Part shown: piece after piece, positions 33,445-44,411 of the stretch | Layout of the letters: each line of letters starts with the position of its first letter | Numbering within the stretch: the stretch's first letter is position 1 | Source of the DNA: Erinaceus europaeus | Taxonomy: Eukaryota; Chordata; Mammalia; Eulipotyphla; Erinaceidae | NCBI RefSeq assembly: GCF_950295315.1 | Contig: NC_080162.1 | Coordinates: 73,749,729-73,813,728, forward strand | Length of the DNA stretch: 64,000 nucleotides | Reading direction: 5' to 3' | Made by a program: the position numbers and the translations under genes | Notes under the pieces: generated by a model | The model's input: the letters and a program-made list of their open reading frames with translations, nothing else | What the model was told of the DNA's origin: nothing | Databases searched by the model: none

Positions 33445-33635
33445 GAAGACTGGTCTAGATCAGAGGTGAACTTGCTCTATAACCTTAGATGGGTCAGGGC
33501 CCTCTCTGAGCCTCAACTTATTAAAATTAGGGGACCAGAAGAAATGACTATCATGTTCCCTTAGATGCAAGCTATGTATGTACAACACTAAGCATGATGC
33601 CATAGTAAATATTAAATACAAATTAGCTGTTAATT
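33445..33635 (+). repeat. MIR-like ancient SINE
   Basis: 'gaacttgctctataacctta', 'gggccctctctgagcctcaa' and 'agtaaatattaaatac' follow MIR order. Confidence 0.55.
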
Positions 33636-34535
33636 TTATTGTTGTTATTTCAAAAGCCTACACAAGGCTAGCCTAGGCATTCTAGAAAAGCAGCTTCTCC
33701 CCATCTCCACCACCGCAATGAGATATAAGCCATCAGTATGATGTTATTTGAAGAAACTACCCTCCCTTTCCCCCACCAACTGAAAATCTTTCCTCCCTCT
33801 GCAAGTCTGCATACTCACTTAGATGTTTGGGGGAAAACATGGGGTACAGAGAGTTTCAAACCTGATTTCCCTGCAGTGACCTTGGGCAAGTCCTTGGGCT
33901 TCTGTGGTGCCTGGCACCAATGGCAGTGGGAAGCATTAGTAATAGTTATGATAATAGGACTCTGGGAGATCCTTGTCCACCCTCACTCACCACAGAGGTT
34001 AGACAGTTGGATGAAACAGTGTCTGCACAGAGCATAGCACCTTCACTCTCATAACATCCACGCCCCACCACCACTCATTTGGGCGTAGATTTTTGTTTGT
34101 TTTGGAATGTCAATTCAGGACTTTCAGTCTAAAACATTAGGACTCTTGAAAAGACTAAAAGTAATTTATATCCCTAAAGTGTTTCTGGGCCTTTCTCATA
34201 GTCCCATGTGGCAGAGCTTGCTTTACTCCTACCTCCTAAATAGGAGTAAGTAAGGAGATGGGGTAAAGCTAAAAAGAATACATGACTTGCCAAGGTCACA
34301 CAGCTAGACTATGAGAACAAGGGTCAGGGTGAAGGTCAGGTCTCCTCTCTAGGGTCCCTGCCTTTCCTGCTACTACTGAAACTCAAATAGAAAGCCCTGA
34401 CTCCCCTTGTTAGCTGTTGTGGGGAGAGGGGAAGAGGGGGAGAAGCAACTCAGGCTTCTACAGTCACCTGTCAGGCAGACAGAAGCAACCAAAGTCCATA
34501 TGGGTTCCACATACAAAGTTAAGAGTCTTTCACCT

Positions 34536-34811
34536 TTTTCTTTTTTAATTGCACTAGGGTTATAACTGGGGCTCAGTGCCTGCACAATGAATCCACTGTT
34601 CACAGCAACCATTTTTCGTTTTCTTCTTCTTCCTCCTCTTCCTCTTCCTCCTCTTTTCTTTTTCCTTCATTAGAGATCAATTGAGAGGGGTGTCTTCACC
34701 TCCTCTCTCCATTTCTCTCCGTCCTATCCAACAACAACGTCATCAATAACAACTACAACAATAAAACAACAAGGGCAATGAAAGGGAATGAATAAATAAA
34801 ATTTTTAAAAA
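34536..34811. mobile_element. Rearranged SINE-A: inverted end plus sense body
   Basis: 34536-34690 is the reverse 3' module and a CT/TCC-rich microsatellite (cactagggttataactgggg, atgaatccactgttc). 34693-34811 is the sense body and tail (ctctccatttctctccgtcc, then acaacaataaaacaaca). The head is missing from both. Confidence 0.65.
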
Positions 34812-34964
34812 AGATTCTCCAGGGCTGAGGCCCAGAGAGGCTGAGGTGGCTTGCCCAAGGTAACGCATCCTGAGACACCATTCTGTGTCTCCTTCTAGTC
34901 TCTGACAGATAAGGATATCACCACAAAACTGCAGGGCTAATATTAATGACAATAATAACAACAG

Positions 34965-35110
34965 CTAGAAAGGCTACTGAGCACCAGGCATTGTACTAAG
35001 CACTTTACATGCATTACCTCCTTCAAGGCTATTATGAGATCCTGTATACAGACATGGCACAAAAAGATTAAATAACTTGCCAAAGGTCACATAGCTAGGG
35101 AGAGGAAAGG
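34965..35110 (+). repeat. MIR-like ancient SINE
   Basis: 'ctaagcactttacatgcatt' and 'acttgccaaaggtcacatag' are typical MIR phrases. Confidence 0.7.
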
Positions 35111-35694
35111 TCTATGAATCTGAGGAGAATGAAATGAAGCTAATGTGAAGTGTGGAGGGGGGCCTGGGAGGCAGGACAATGGGCATCACTGAGGGATCTA
35201 TTCTGTTACAATGCAAAAAGCCTTAAAGAACCCCAGTCAATGTTTTCCTGTTCAGAGTTCAGAGAGGTTCAACATTTTGCCTAAGGTCACAAAGCAAATT
35301 AAAACAGTACCTTGCAAATTGTCATATGACCCTCCCCTCACCCTCAAGCCATGCCAGCTCTACAACTGCTAGGCATTAGATCTGGCCTCAAGAATTCTAT
35401 CCTAAAGGCAATTCCACATCCAACCCCAGGCAGATGAGCCGCCTTTGTCTGAGATGTCCCTGTTTCTTCATAAAGATCCCCTCCCTCTATATAGCAATGA
35501 GAGTATGGTGTGGAGGCTGCCACCAGATGGCACCATGGGCAGAGTTTTGTCAGATTTATTAAGTTCCTACTATGTTCTCACCAGAGCATGAAGTAGAAAT
35601 TAAACATCCTGGAAACTAGGATCAGAAAGATCAGCAAGTTATGTCTTGGTGGAAGTCAAGAAAACTACACAGAAACATATCTATAGAGACTGTT

Positions 35695-35893
35695 ATTATT
35701 ACTAATAATAACAGCCAATATGTATGGTGGGTTTACAATGTGCCAGGTACTAGTTGGAAACTGGCTTTAAGTCATTAGGTATAGAATACTAGTCATTACT
35801 TAACTACCTCAATCTTGTCACTTGTATGATGATACAAGCCTTGCAGTTACATGGGTAGAATGCACTCATGTTTGTAAATCCCTTAAAACACTT

Positions 35894-35943
<50 letters not shown>

Positions 35944-36150
35944 CATGTGCTCTAGATGTGCTGGTTTGCGTTTGTTCATTTTCCCTTGTTGTCTATTTAC
36001 TCAGAGACTCCTTACAGCAACTCTGTGAGTAAAGTATTTTATTAACCTACATTTTACAGTTGGGGAAACAAGCACAGAGAGGTCAAGTAGTTAGTCCAAG
36101 GTCATACAGCTGGGAATGATAACACTGGAACTCAATGCAGGCAGTCTGGG
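35695..36150 (+). repeat. MIR-like copy split by (CA)n
   Basis: 'acaatgtgccaggtactagt' on the left and 'ttttacagttggggaaacaa', 'ggtcatacagctgggaatga' on the right look like one or two MIR copies separated by a CA microsatellite. Confidence 0.55.
35896..35942 (+). repeat. (CA)n microsatellite
   Basis: About 22 uninterrupted CA units in SCRT2 intron 1; probably length-polymorphic. Confidence 0.95.
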
Positions 36151-36559
36151 ACCAAAGCTCTTCACCAGTATGCTTCCTTCCTGAATAACAACAGAACATG
36201 CAAAGCACTGGGCAAATGATTGGTGACCCCCTCCAAATGGATTCCATATGGGTTCCTGTATCTTGAAGAGGGGCCTGGGACAAAGCAATCTGCATAACTT
36301 GTTCAAGGTCACCTACTAGAATCTGTGCTGGAGAATGAAGTCAATCTGAAGTTGACAAAACTAAAGCAAATCTCACTATGCTGAAGAGAGAGTCTTGTCT
36401 GGCAAATCTCAGTGATCTACTTATTCCACAAATGCTCCTTGAGTACTCACTAGCATGGGTACCAGAGATAAGAAGTGTATAACCCAATCATAACCCCTTC
36501 CTCTGAAACCTCCCAGTGGAAGGAAGACAGGGAGCAATGTAGTGGGATCTAATCCTTGC

Positions 36560-36725
36560 TCCATACCATAAGCAAGTATCATCACCACTCTGTACCCCAT
36601 TTTCCTTAGTCATGCAAAAAAAGTGACAATTCAAAAGGTGATGAGAGTGAATCTCTTAGTGCAAAGCATGGCACATGACTAATGCTCAGTGAATATTAGC
36701 TTTGGCAATCATTATCAGGAAATAC
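36560..36725 (+). repeat. MIR-like ancient SINE
   Basis: 'agtgcaaagcatggcacatg' followed by 'ctcagtgaatatta' is MIR-like. Confidence 0.45.
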
Positions 36726-37914
36726 ACTGGGAAGATATATAGGAAAGGAAGCTTCTGGGGATGCCCAGGGGGTATTTTAACAGTCTGAAACAATTCTCCT
36801 TGAATTATCTGGGATTTGGGTCCCAGGAATAATTCCTGGCATTGAAAGGAATGGGGTACAGAGAGACTAGGAAAGTCCCCCTCCCATAAAAATTAAAAAA
36901 TAAAATAAAAGCTGCCACTGTTCTGTTTCTGACCACAGAACTCTCTCCATTGAGTCATCCACCCGCACAGTCCCCAATCACTTATGTGTGCAGAGAACTC
37001 TGTGGGCAGCTGAAGGGACAGAGGAAAAAATAAGGACACACCCACCCTTTCAGGGTTGAGGAATGATCAGCAGAAACTTCACCCTTTGGTCATCCCAAGT
37101 GCCAGATGAGAGGTAAAGGCTGAATCAGGCAGGCTGTTTGAGGGAATGAAAGCTCATCAGAGAGCTCAGCAGTAAGTGTGAACACTGCCCATATCCAGTT
37201 CCCTGCTTTCAATGTCCTCTTCCACGTTAGGTCTCACTTAGGTGGACAAGTGGGGCAGGTTAATTTTTCAGCTTTCCCCCTCCCCAGCTGTGAAATCTCA
37301 GAAAGTTTCTACCAAAGTATAAACAACACATGGTAGTTTAGGAAACCTGAGTAGTTTTGTACCAGGTTGAGAAGTTTACACTTGCACCAGAAACACTGGG
37401 GAACTTGGGTCCCAGGTACATAGGGAGGGTGCTAGAACCATATTAGGCCCAGACATATCTGAGAAGTTGCCGTTGCAAAAATGGTGAAATGCTCTGAGAG
37501 AGCCCCAGCCTTCTCGCTCACCAATCACTCATATCCAAGAAAGTCAGGATTTCTGGGTCAATACTAGAGCAGGAAGGTGGAAGGCGAGGTGAATTCTCAC
37601 AGGGCTACTCCAAAAGGCTAACAGAGGAAGAGGGAGCAAAATAGGCTTGGAAGCAAATACAAGGAAATTCCTTTCCTGAAACACCTATTACATACTACAC
37701 ACAAGACCTCTTTGAATCCTCCAGCAATCCTGGAAGGGGGGGGGGTCTAACAGGATTATGATTTGGTTAATGCAACATCTATTCATCACACACCTCCTCT
37801 GGGCAGGACACATACTGGGCACACACATCCACCCTAGGAAATGCATAGTGTGGTGGGGGAGGCAGACAAGTAATCTTCAGAGAAGTCACTTTTTCAGGCA
37901 AGTAAAAAAGGATA

Positions 37915-38120
37915 ATTACAATAGCTAACATTTATATAACCATTACTGTGTGTTCCCTCTCTCAATTTCCTTACACCTAAAATGGGGATTATAACAGTAC
38001 CTACTTTGTGAGTTCTGTGATGATTAAATGAGTTTAATGCACAAAGCACCTCGGCAGAGCCTGGAGCACAATAAGCACTTAATACATGGATCTTTTCACC
38101 ACCTTACTCAGTCCTTCCAA
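37915..38120 (+). repeat. MIR-like ancient SINE
   Basis: 'cctacaatgggg'-type spacing is replaced here by 'taaaatggggattataacag'. It is followed by 'gtgatgattaaatgagttta' and 'ggagcacaataagcacttaa', a clear MIR 3' half. Confidence 0.6.
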
Positions 38121-38559
38121 AGACCCTAGGGAGGAGTAGCCAAATTACAAGTTCCATTTTGTCGGTAAGGAAGCTAAAATTCGGATAAAGACTGGGATGT
38201 CTGAATGGTGTTGGACATCAGATTGCCAAGGTATAAATCCTGGCTCCACCGCTAACACTCTCTGAGCGGACACTGTGTGTCTCAGGTTCTCTGTCAAGTG
38301 GATGGAGTAGTGAGACCGTCACTGTGTGTAAGAAGACACTGACCATAAAACACGGCGAACAGGGATAGGGCGCAGGGCAGCTCCAGAAGGACGGTGGGGT
38401 GAGGGGGGAGCAGCGTTTCTGCTGTGACCCGAGGAGGAGGGATTCGAACTTAGACAGCCTGGGATTAGCCGCTGTGGTCTTACAAGCAGCCATGTAGTCA
38501 CGGGCCGTCCGCTGGAGGGCGCAGGAGCCACGCCGCCTCCTCACCTTCCTCCCCGCTCC

Positions 38560-39450
38560 TCTGTCCCCAGGTTACTGCCTACCCCCCAGCAGCTACGATG
38601 CGGACCAGAAGTCCGGCCTGGAGCTGGCGCCAGCCGAGCCCGCCTACCCGCCGGCGGCGCCGGAGGAGTACAGCGACCCCGAGAGCCCACAGTCCAGCCT
38701 GTCGGCGCGCTACTTTCGCGGGGAGGCGGCCGTGACCGACAGCTACTCCATGGACGCCTTCTTCATCTCGGATGGGCGCTCGCGGCGACGCCGAGGCGGG
38801 GGCGGCGGGGACGCGGGGGGCGCGGGGGATGCCGGGAGCCCCGCGGGGCGCGCGGGGGCGCCCGCGGGCGGCGGGCACCGGCACGCGTGCGCCGAGTGCG
38901 GCAAGACCTACGCCACGTCGTCGAACCTGAGCCGCCACAAGCAGACGCACCGCAGCCTGGACAGCCAGCTGGCGCGCAAGTGCCCGACGTGCGGCAAGGC
39001 GTACGTGTCCATGCCCGCGCTGGCCATGCACGTGCTCACGCACAACCTGCGCCACAAGTGCGGCGTGTGCGGCAAGGCCTTCTCGCGGCCCTGGCTGCTG
39101 CAGGGCCACATGCGCTCGCACACCGGCGAGAAGCCCTTCGGCTGCGCGCACTGCGGGAAGGCTTTCGCCGACCGCTCCAACCTGCGTGCGCACATGCAGA
39201 CGCACTCGGCCTTCAAGCACTACCGCTGCCGTCAGTGCGACAAGAGCTTCGCGCTCAAGTCCTACCTCCACAAGCACTGCGAGGCCGCCTGCGTAAAGGG
39301 AGCCGAGCCGCCCCCGCCCGCCTCCGCCGGCCCCGCCAGCTGAGCGCCCCGCCCCCCACCAGCGCCCTCTCCGGCCCCCAGCTGCGCCGCCTCCGCCCAC
39401 ACCCCTCCCGGCAACCGCGCCCTGCCTGCAGCCTTTCTCCCCAACCCTTA
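38560..39450 (+). other. SCRT2: CpG island over SCRT2 exon 2
   Basis: Very high G+C and CpG density throughout the exon. This produces long spurious antisense frames, for example 38579-39400 on the - strand, which are shadows and not genes. Confidence 0.8.
38571..39343 (+). CDS. SCRT2: SCRT2 coding exon 2 (five zinc fingers)
   Basis: Joined to exon 1 after its one leftover base, this exon encodes residues 45-301. It covers a proline/acidic linker (EEYSDPESPQSS region), the conserved 'DSYSMDAFFISDGRSRR' box at about 101-118, a Gly/Ala-rich spacer at 119-146, and five C2H2-type zinc fingers. Cys/His sets are 151/154/167/171, 182/185/198/202, 208/211/224/228, 236/239/252/256 and 264/267/280/285; the last finger ends in Cys (C2HC). 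The TGEKPF linker joins fingers 3 and 4. Fingers of this family bind CAGGTG-type E-boxes and compete with bHLH activators. Total length of 301 residues is close to human SCRT2 (about 307); the difference lies in low-complexity parts and at the exon junction (GYCLPPSS here). The stop is TGA at 39341-39343. Confidence 0.97.
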
Positions 39451-40218
39451 ACCCTTAGCTCACTTCCTGCACTGCCTTCCCCAACCTACCCCATCCACAG
39501 ACTCGCGAACCTTGACCCTCCGTCCATGCCCTCAAGACTCCCAACTCAGGCACCAGGTTCGCGTCTCTCCCTCCCCCAGAGGCCTAATTTCTCCCACCCA
39601 AACCCTGTACCACTCACCTAATCTTCACGCCTCTCATTTGGTTGTGTTGGTCCGACTATTCCTCTATTGTAGCCCGCCCAAGCCCATCTTTGACAGCCTT
39701 GAACCTGCCATAGCTTTCTCAAACACAATCACATTCCAACCCCAAACCATCTCACTGGCCCCTGCTGAGTCTCCTAGTAGATCTAATGTTCACTCTCTGG
39801 AATCTCCAGTCTGTCCCTGGTCCCCTCCACGAGCCCTACCCCACCCCTGGGCCTTAGTTCCAGCTATTTCCATCACTCCCAATCTCCACAATCACATTTC
39901 CTACTCTAACCGCGGGGGCCTTCTCACTCACTTCCATGTCCTACTTCATCCAAACTCCTCTGTTCTCTTGCATCTTGCATCTCTCTGAATCCCCCTGACC
40001 TGGCGCAGACTTGAGGGGCAGTTCAGGGTCCTACCCCCTAATATAATCCCTCTCTCAGCCCGGGGCAGCCCCTCCCTGGGATCCCACCCTTAAATTGCCC
40101 TCTTCCCAGATTCTCTGAGCACTTTTCCCCCACCCCCCAGGACTACAGGTATTTCCTCTTTTATTTGTTGGAGGGAGGTCTGGGGCACCTCACAAATGCC
40201 CCTTTCCTGGCCTCTCCA

Positions 40219-40266
40219 GTTATTTATTTGTACATTTATTATTTATTTATTTATTTATTATATTTA
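40219..40266 (+). promoter_or_regulatory. SCRT2: AU-rich element in putative SCRT2 3' UTR
   Basis: A run of overlapping ATTTA pentamers (ttatttatttgtacatttat and onward), the form of a class II mRNA-instability element. A simple (TTTA)n expansion is the alternative. Confidence 0.5.
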
Positions 40267-41262
40267 ATCACTTGGTCTCACCCAGGGATGGCCTGGCTTC
40301 CCCAGCTGGACTGGGAGGTCAGGGAGCAGGCAAGGAGAAAGATAGCAAAGGCCACAGAGGGCTCCTCCCCCTATGCCCATCTCCCCTCTTTTTGGGGAAG
40401 TGAGGGAAAAGCCTACCTTAATCAGAGCCTGAACTCAAGGAGCTTGAGTATGGGAATACTAGCCTGCTGGCCCCCAACTAGGACATGAGGGGCGGGGGGC
40501 TCCAGGAGGTCCAGTCATGGGGCAGGCCCCCCTCCTCCTGAACCTTCCACTCCCACTCCAGGGAGATGGGAGAGAGGAGTCTCCCAATTTCTTTCCTGTG
40601 TATTCCTCTTCTCCAGGGACTCCAGGTTCCAGGGACCGACTGAGCCCCGGACTGGGGCCTCAGGCCTGCTCTGGTCTGGGAGGATTGCTCCCTCCCAGCC
40701 ATGTCTATGCAACTCTCCTGGGCAGAGGGGCTGGGGCTGCCAGCCGAGCTCCCATTGGCCATCACTACCTCCCCCACCGCGCTTTCGCATGCCCAGGGCG
40801 AGGTTTAAAGCACACACTTCCATGCTCACGGGCCTTGGCCTCCTCTGCTTTAAGCACATGCTTCTGCCTCCATTGCTTGATGCCCAGCTCTGGGGCAAGA
40901 GTCCTGGACTTTCCCACCCTTTTTCTCTCCCCCTGGCTACAAAGAAGGGTGGAGATCATAGGGACCCCTGGAGCAAGGACACTCACTTCTCTAGGGGTTT
41001 TCAGCTCCAGGTCCACCAGGGAAGAGGGTGCAAGTGTGGGAGGGAGAAGCAGAAGAGGGGTCGCAGAAGCAATTAGGAGGATGTTGACCCTGTAAATAGG
41101 AACTTCCGACAGCAATAATTTTCCATGCATGCTAAGCCTTTTGGCCATATTTTGTATGAGCGTTTGGCGCTCCCCTTCCTCCTCCTCCCCCAACTCCCAA
41201 ACCCAGAGTTCCAGAACCCTTACTCACCTCCAGCAGTATTACTTGTAATGCAATTCAGGGAT

Positions 41263-41268
41263 ATTAAA
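41263..41268 (+). terminator. SCRT2: Possible SCRT2 polyadenylation signal ATTAAA
   Basis: attaaa in 'gggatattaaagggac' is the first good signal after the 3' UTR-like stretch. Confidence 0.4.
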
Positions 41269-41290
41269 GGGACTTTGGCCACTCACCAGC

Positions 41291-42413
41291 GCCTCTAGAT
41301 TTTGTGGTGGGGAACAGGATAATAAGAAAACAGGAAAGGCAATGGGCCTTTGCCATTCATTTTGTAGCTTCCACCAAAGGGCATAGAGCTTCCAAGAGTC
41401 CCTTGACATCCACAAAGTCCCTTTTGATGCCAGGCATCCTGTTCTAACTGTTCCTCAAGTACTGGATTTTAAACTGGTTCAGGAACAAGGCTAATAGTAT
41501 AAATGAATGAAGCAAGCTGCCCTAAGACAGTAGGGGTGGTGAAGCCTGTGACCAACAGGAAAGAATGTTTCCTAACATAAATTATTGCAACTCAAGAGAA
41601 CTATACCTGCCAAATATATACAATCATGGACCAGAATTGTCCCTTAGCAGCTAGTTTGTAACCTCTATGTCAATTCCCACTTCATCCCCTACAGTTCTGG
41701 GTGAGTTTCCAACCAATCTTATTAACTTCACTGGTGATGCCCAACACCATGTCACTTTACTCCAGATCCAAACAAAGATTTACCAAGAGATCAGGCCCAT
41801 GTGCTATGAGGACTAGATATCTTCCAGGCTGGACAGTAGGGACTGTTAGGTGTTTCCATTAAGACCATCTTTCAAATATCCTTTTTATAGGCTATACATT
41901 CAACTGTTAGATCCTAGTGCCTGTCAGCCTTTCCATTTGCACATCTTTGAACAAGCAGCTATATCCTGAACTGTATATAGACTATCTCCAACAATGACAA
42001 AAATGTGTGGCTCCCTCCATCTGATCTCTCCTGCCAAAACACATACAGTCTTCAGTGGGCACCTCAGGCACCTGATGCCTTCCCTAGCCATCCACACATG
42101 GTCCTCTGTGGCTACAAACTGCTTCTGACTAACCAGTGTATGACAGATGCATCTGTCTCAGGTCCAAAGAACAGAACCCACTCTAGAAAAGCATTTTACC
42201 AGCATCCAATGCCCTCTATTAAATCACTTTGAAGTATAAAGTATTTAACACGAAACTTGACTACTGATGATATTATGGGAAGGACTCAAGAGATGGATCC
42301 TCAGCTGGACCTTCAGAATATCACCACACAACTGACCCATCAAGAGAGCAACTCCCACTTGCAAAGCCAGACACTAGGGAGTCAGGAGGCTCATTGGAAC
42401 TACTTAGTTCCAC
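41291..42413. other. Intergenic, no gene seen
   Basis: Unique sequence between the probable SCRT2 3' end and the next SINE cluster. Confidence 0.4.
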
Positions 42414-42695
42414 TTGGTGCTGGGTGGTGGTATATCTGGTAGAGAACACACATTAACATGCGCAAGAATCTGGGTTCAAGCCACCTGCAGGGGGAAATAA
42501 TCAGCAGCAGTGAAGCAGTGCTGCAAGTGTCTTTTTTCCTCCTTATCTCCTCCTCTGTTCTCAGTTTTCTCTCTGTTTTATCAAATAAAAGGAGAAAATG
42601 TCAAAACAAAACAAACAAAAAAACCACTAAAAGTGGTGGATTCATCCTGCAGGAACTAAGCCCCAGCAATAACCCTGGTGGCAATAAAACAAAAC
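42414..42695 (+). mobile_element. SINE-D head with SINE-A-type 3' module
   Basis: Head 'gctgggtggtggtatatctg', B box 'gggttcaagcc', CT body, then 'gtggtggattcatcctgcag' and 'gccccagcaataaccctgg'. The 3' module is the one usually seen on SINE-A, so the families share modules. Confidence 0.7.
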
Positions 42696-42826
42696 AGCAC
42701 TATAAGGTGCAACTCAGGGGCCAAGAGGCCCCTTTCACTGCCTCTATAGCTGTTTCCCATCTCAGACTACACTAGTGGTGGTCCAACACTGGAACACTAT
42801 GACAGAAAACCTTAGTGCAGGGGCAA

Positions 42827-42905
42827 GAATGTATCTCAGTGGTAGAGTGCACAATTCACACATGAGGCCCTGGTTTTGAGCTCAGCCCCTACCTCTCCCA
42901 CTACC
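42827..42905 (+). mobile_element. SINE-E (tRNA-Ala-like) fragment
   Basis: 'gaatgtatctcagtggtaga' is an A-box-like head. The B box is degraded ('ccctggttttgagctcagcc'). Confidence 0.5.
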
Positions 42906-42909
42906 CTCA

Positions 42910-43050
42910 TTCTCACTGGTGGCACAGTTGATAAAGTGTTGGACCCTCAAGCATGAGGTTCTGAGTTCACTCCCCAACATTATATGTGCCAGAATGATGC
43001 TCTAGTTCTCTCTCTCTCTCTCCTTCTCATAAATAAGTAAATAAATGTTT
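42910..43050 (+). mobile_element. SINE-C, sense
   Basis: 'actggtggcacagttgataa', 'gagttcactccccaac', a (CT)n body and an AATAAA-like tail. Confidence 0.7.
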
Positions 43051-43487
43051 TTGAGAGAGAAGTAAAAACTAAGTACCATCATAGTCATCTTGCTAGTAGC
43101 AAGAGACAAGGCAATAAGATGTCCCCCTGCTCACTTCTGTCATCCAGATCTCACAGAACTGCATCTAACTAGCAGAACCTAATTCAAAACTCAGAATTCT
43201 TACTGCAAGGAAGTCTGAGGAATGTAGTTTTTACCTCTCAAGGGTGATGGGAATGGTTTCTGGGTGCCCCACCCAGACCAGTTGTAGAGGTGTATCATCC
43301 AATGCAGTCCTCCCTCCTTGATTAGAAGCCATGTAACTGGGGGACTGCACATCAACTTAAAAGGGGGTGAGAGGGGTAGTCTTGATAGATCGAAGAGTAA
43401 TCCCATTCCCCCAAGGGTTGAGAAATAGGCTTATGTCTCAATTTAGGCCAATGAGACATAAGAGGTTATCAGGAAAAAAAGAGTTTT

Positions 43488-43645
43488 ATTTCATAAAGAT
43501 TTTTATTTATTAATGAAAGATACAGAAGGAGAGAGAGAAAGAGAACCAGACAACATTCTGGTACATGTGCTGCTGGGAACTGAACTCAGTACCTTCTTCT
43601 TGAGAGACCAACATTTTATCCATTGCTCTACCTCTTAGACCACCT
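43488..43645 (-). mobile_element. SINE-C, reverse
   Basis: T-rich start, GA-rich body, reverse B box 'gggaactgaactcag' and reverse head 'attgctctacctcttagacc'. Confidence 0.65.
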
Positions 43646-43991
43646 GAAAATTAATGGAAAACTTTCCTCTTTATTTTTATTTGAAAAAAAAAAAGTTCTT
43701 CCCCATGGATGTAAACAAAGAGACATGTCATATTGTCACCAGGAAAAGAAATAAAGACCACACCATGGGTGGCAGAACACAGGAACAGAAAAAGCCCATG
43801 TCTGATGACATCATGGAAAGTCCACCCTGACACCCACTCAGTGGAATGTCTCTGGTCTTCATAGTATGTAGTATAAATGTCTTTATTGTTTAAGTCAATC
43901 AAACCAAGTCTCTATTACCTATATCCCAGAGCATCTCAGCTACGGTAACTATTCATTCTGCTTTTCACAATTCTCTTAAAGAAATACTTCT

Positions 43992-44397
43992 TTTTTTTTA
44001 CATTTATTTTTTTGTTTATTTTATTTATGTATTACACAAGCACTGTTCACCTCTGGCTTTTGTTGTTGCTGGGGATTGAATATGGGGCCTATGGGGTCGC
44101 AGGCATGAATATTTTAAAAATATTTTTCTATATTTATTTATTCCCTTTTGTTGCCCTTGTTGTTTTATTGTTGTAGTTATTATTGATGTCATTGTTGTTG
44201 GATAGGACAGAGAGAAATGGAGAGAGGAGGGGAAGACAGAGAGGGGAAAAGAAAGACAGACACCTGCAGGCCTGCTTTACTGATTGTGAAGCGACTTCCC
44301 TGCAGGTGGGGAGCCGGGGTCTCGAACTGGGATCCTTACGCCCGTCCTTGCGCTTTGCACCACCTGCACTTAACCCTCTGTGCTACCGCCTGACTGC
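43992..44397 (-). mobile_element. Reverse SINE-A with reverse SINE-B piece at its end
   Basis: The unit lies between copies of 'aaagaaatacttct' (ending about 43991 and starting 44398). 44113-44397 is a reverse SINE-A (ttgttggataggacagagag; head ends 'gctaccgcctgactgcc'). About 44010-44112 is a reverse SINE-B fragment (acctctggcttttgttgttg) set into its tail. Confidence 0.7.
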
Positions 44398-44411
44398 CAA
44401 GAAATACTTCT

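Larger units (their letters stand above)
27705..38570 (+). other. SCRT2: SCRT2 intron 1
   Basis: A 10.9-kb intron with donor gtgagt and acceptor 'ctctgtccccag'. It holds one young SINE-D (31864-32037), one rearranged SINE-A pair (34536-34811), several MIR-like copies, a (CA)n array and two repeat-free blocks that may be regulatory. Young SINEs are far rarer than in the flanks. The open frames inside it are not supported as exons. Confidence 0.85.
39344..41290 (+). other. SCRT2: Putative SCRT2 3' UTR
   Basis: About 1.9 kb after the stop codon has no SINE. It contains an AU-rich block (40219-40266) and ends with a variant polyadenylation signal attaaa (41263-41268). SINE insertions resume only at 42.4 kb. 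The absence of repeats is consistent with a long 3' UTR, but the true 3' end needs transcript data. Confidence 0.5.

Noticed and set aside
38579..39400. 273-codon minus-strand frame
   Set aside because: Antisense shadow of the GC-rich SCRT2 exon 2.
41000..41025. Possible REST site ttcagctccaggtccacc
   Set aside because: Only the left half resembles the consensus; the right half does not match.
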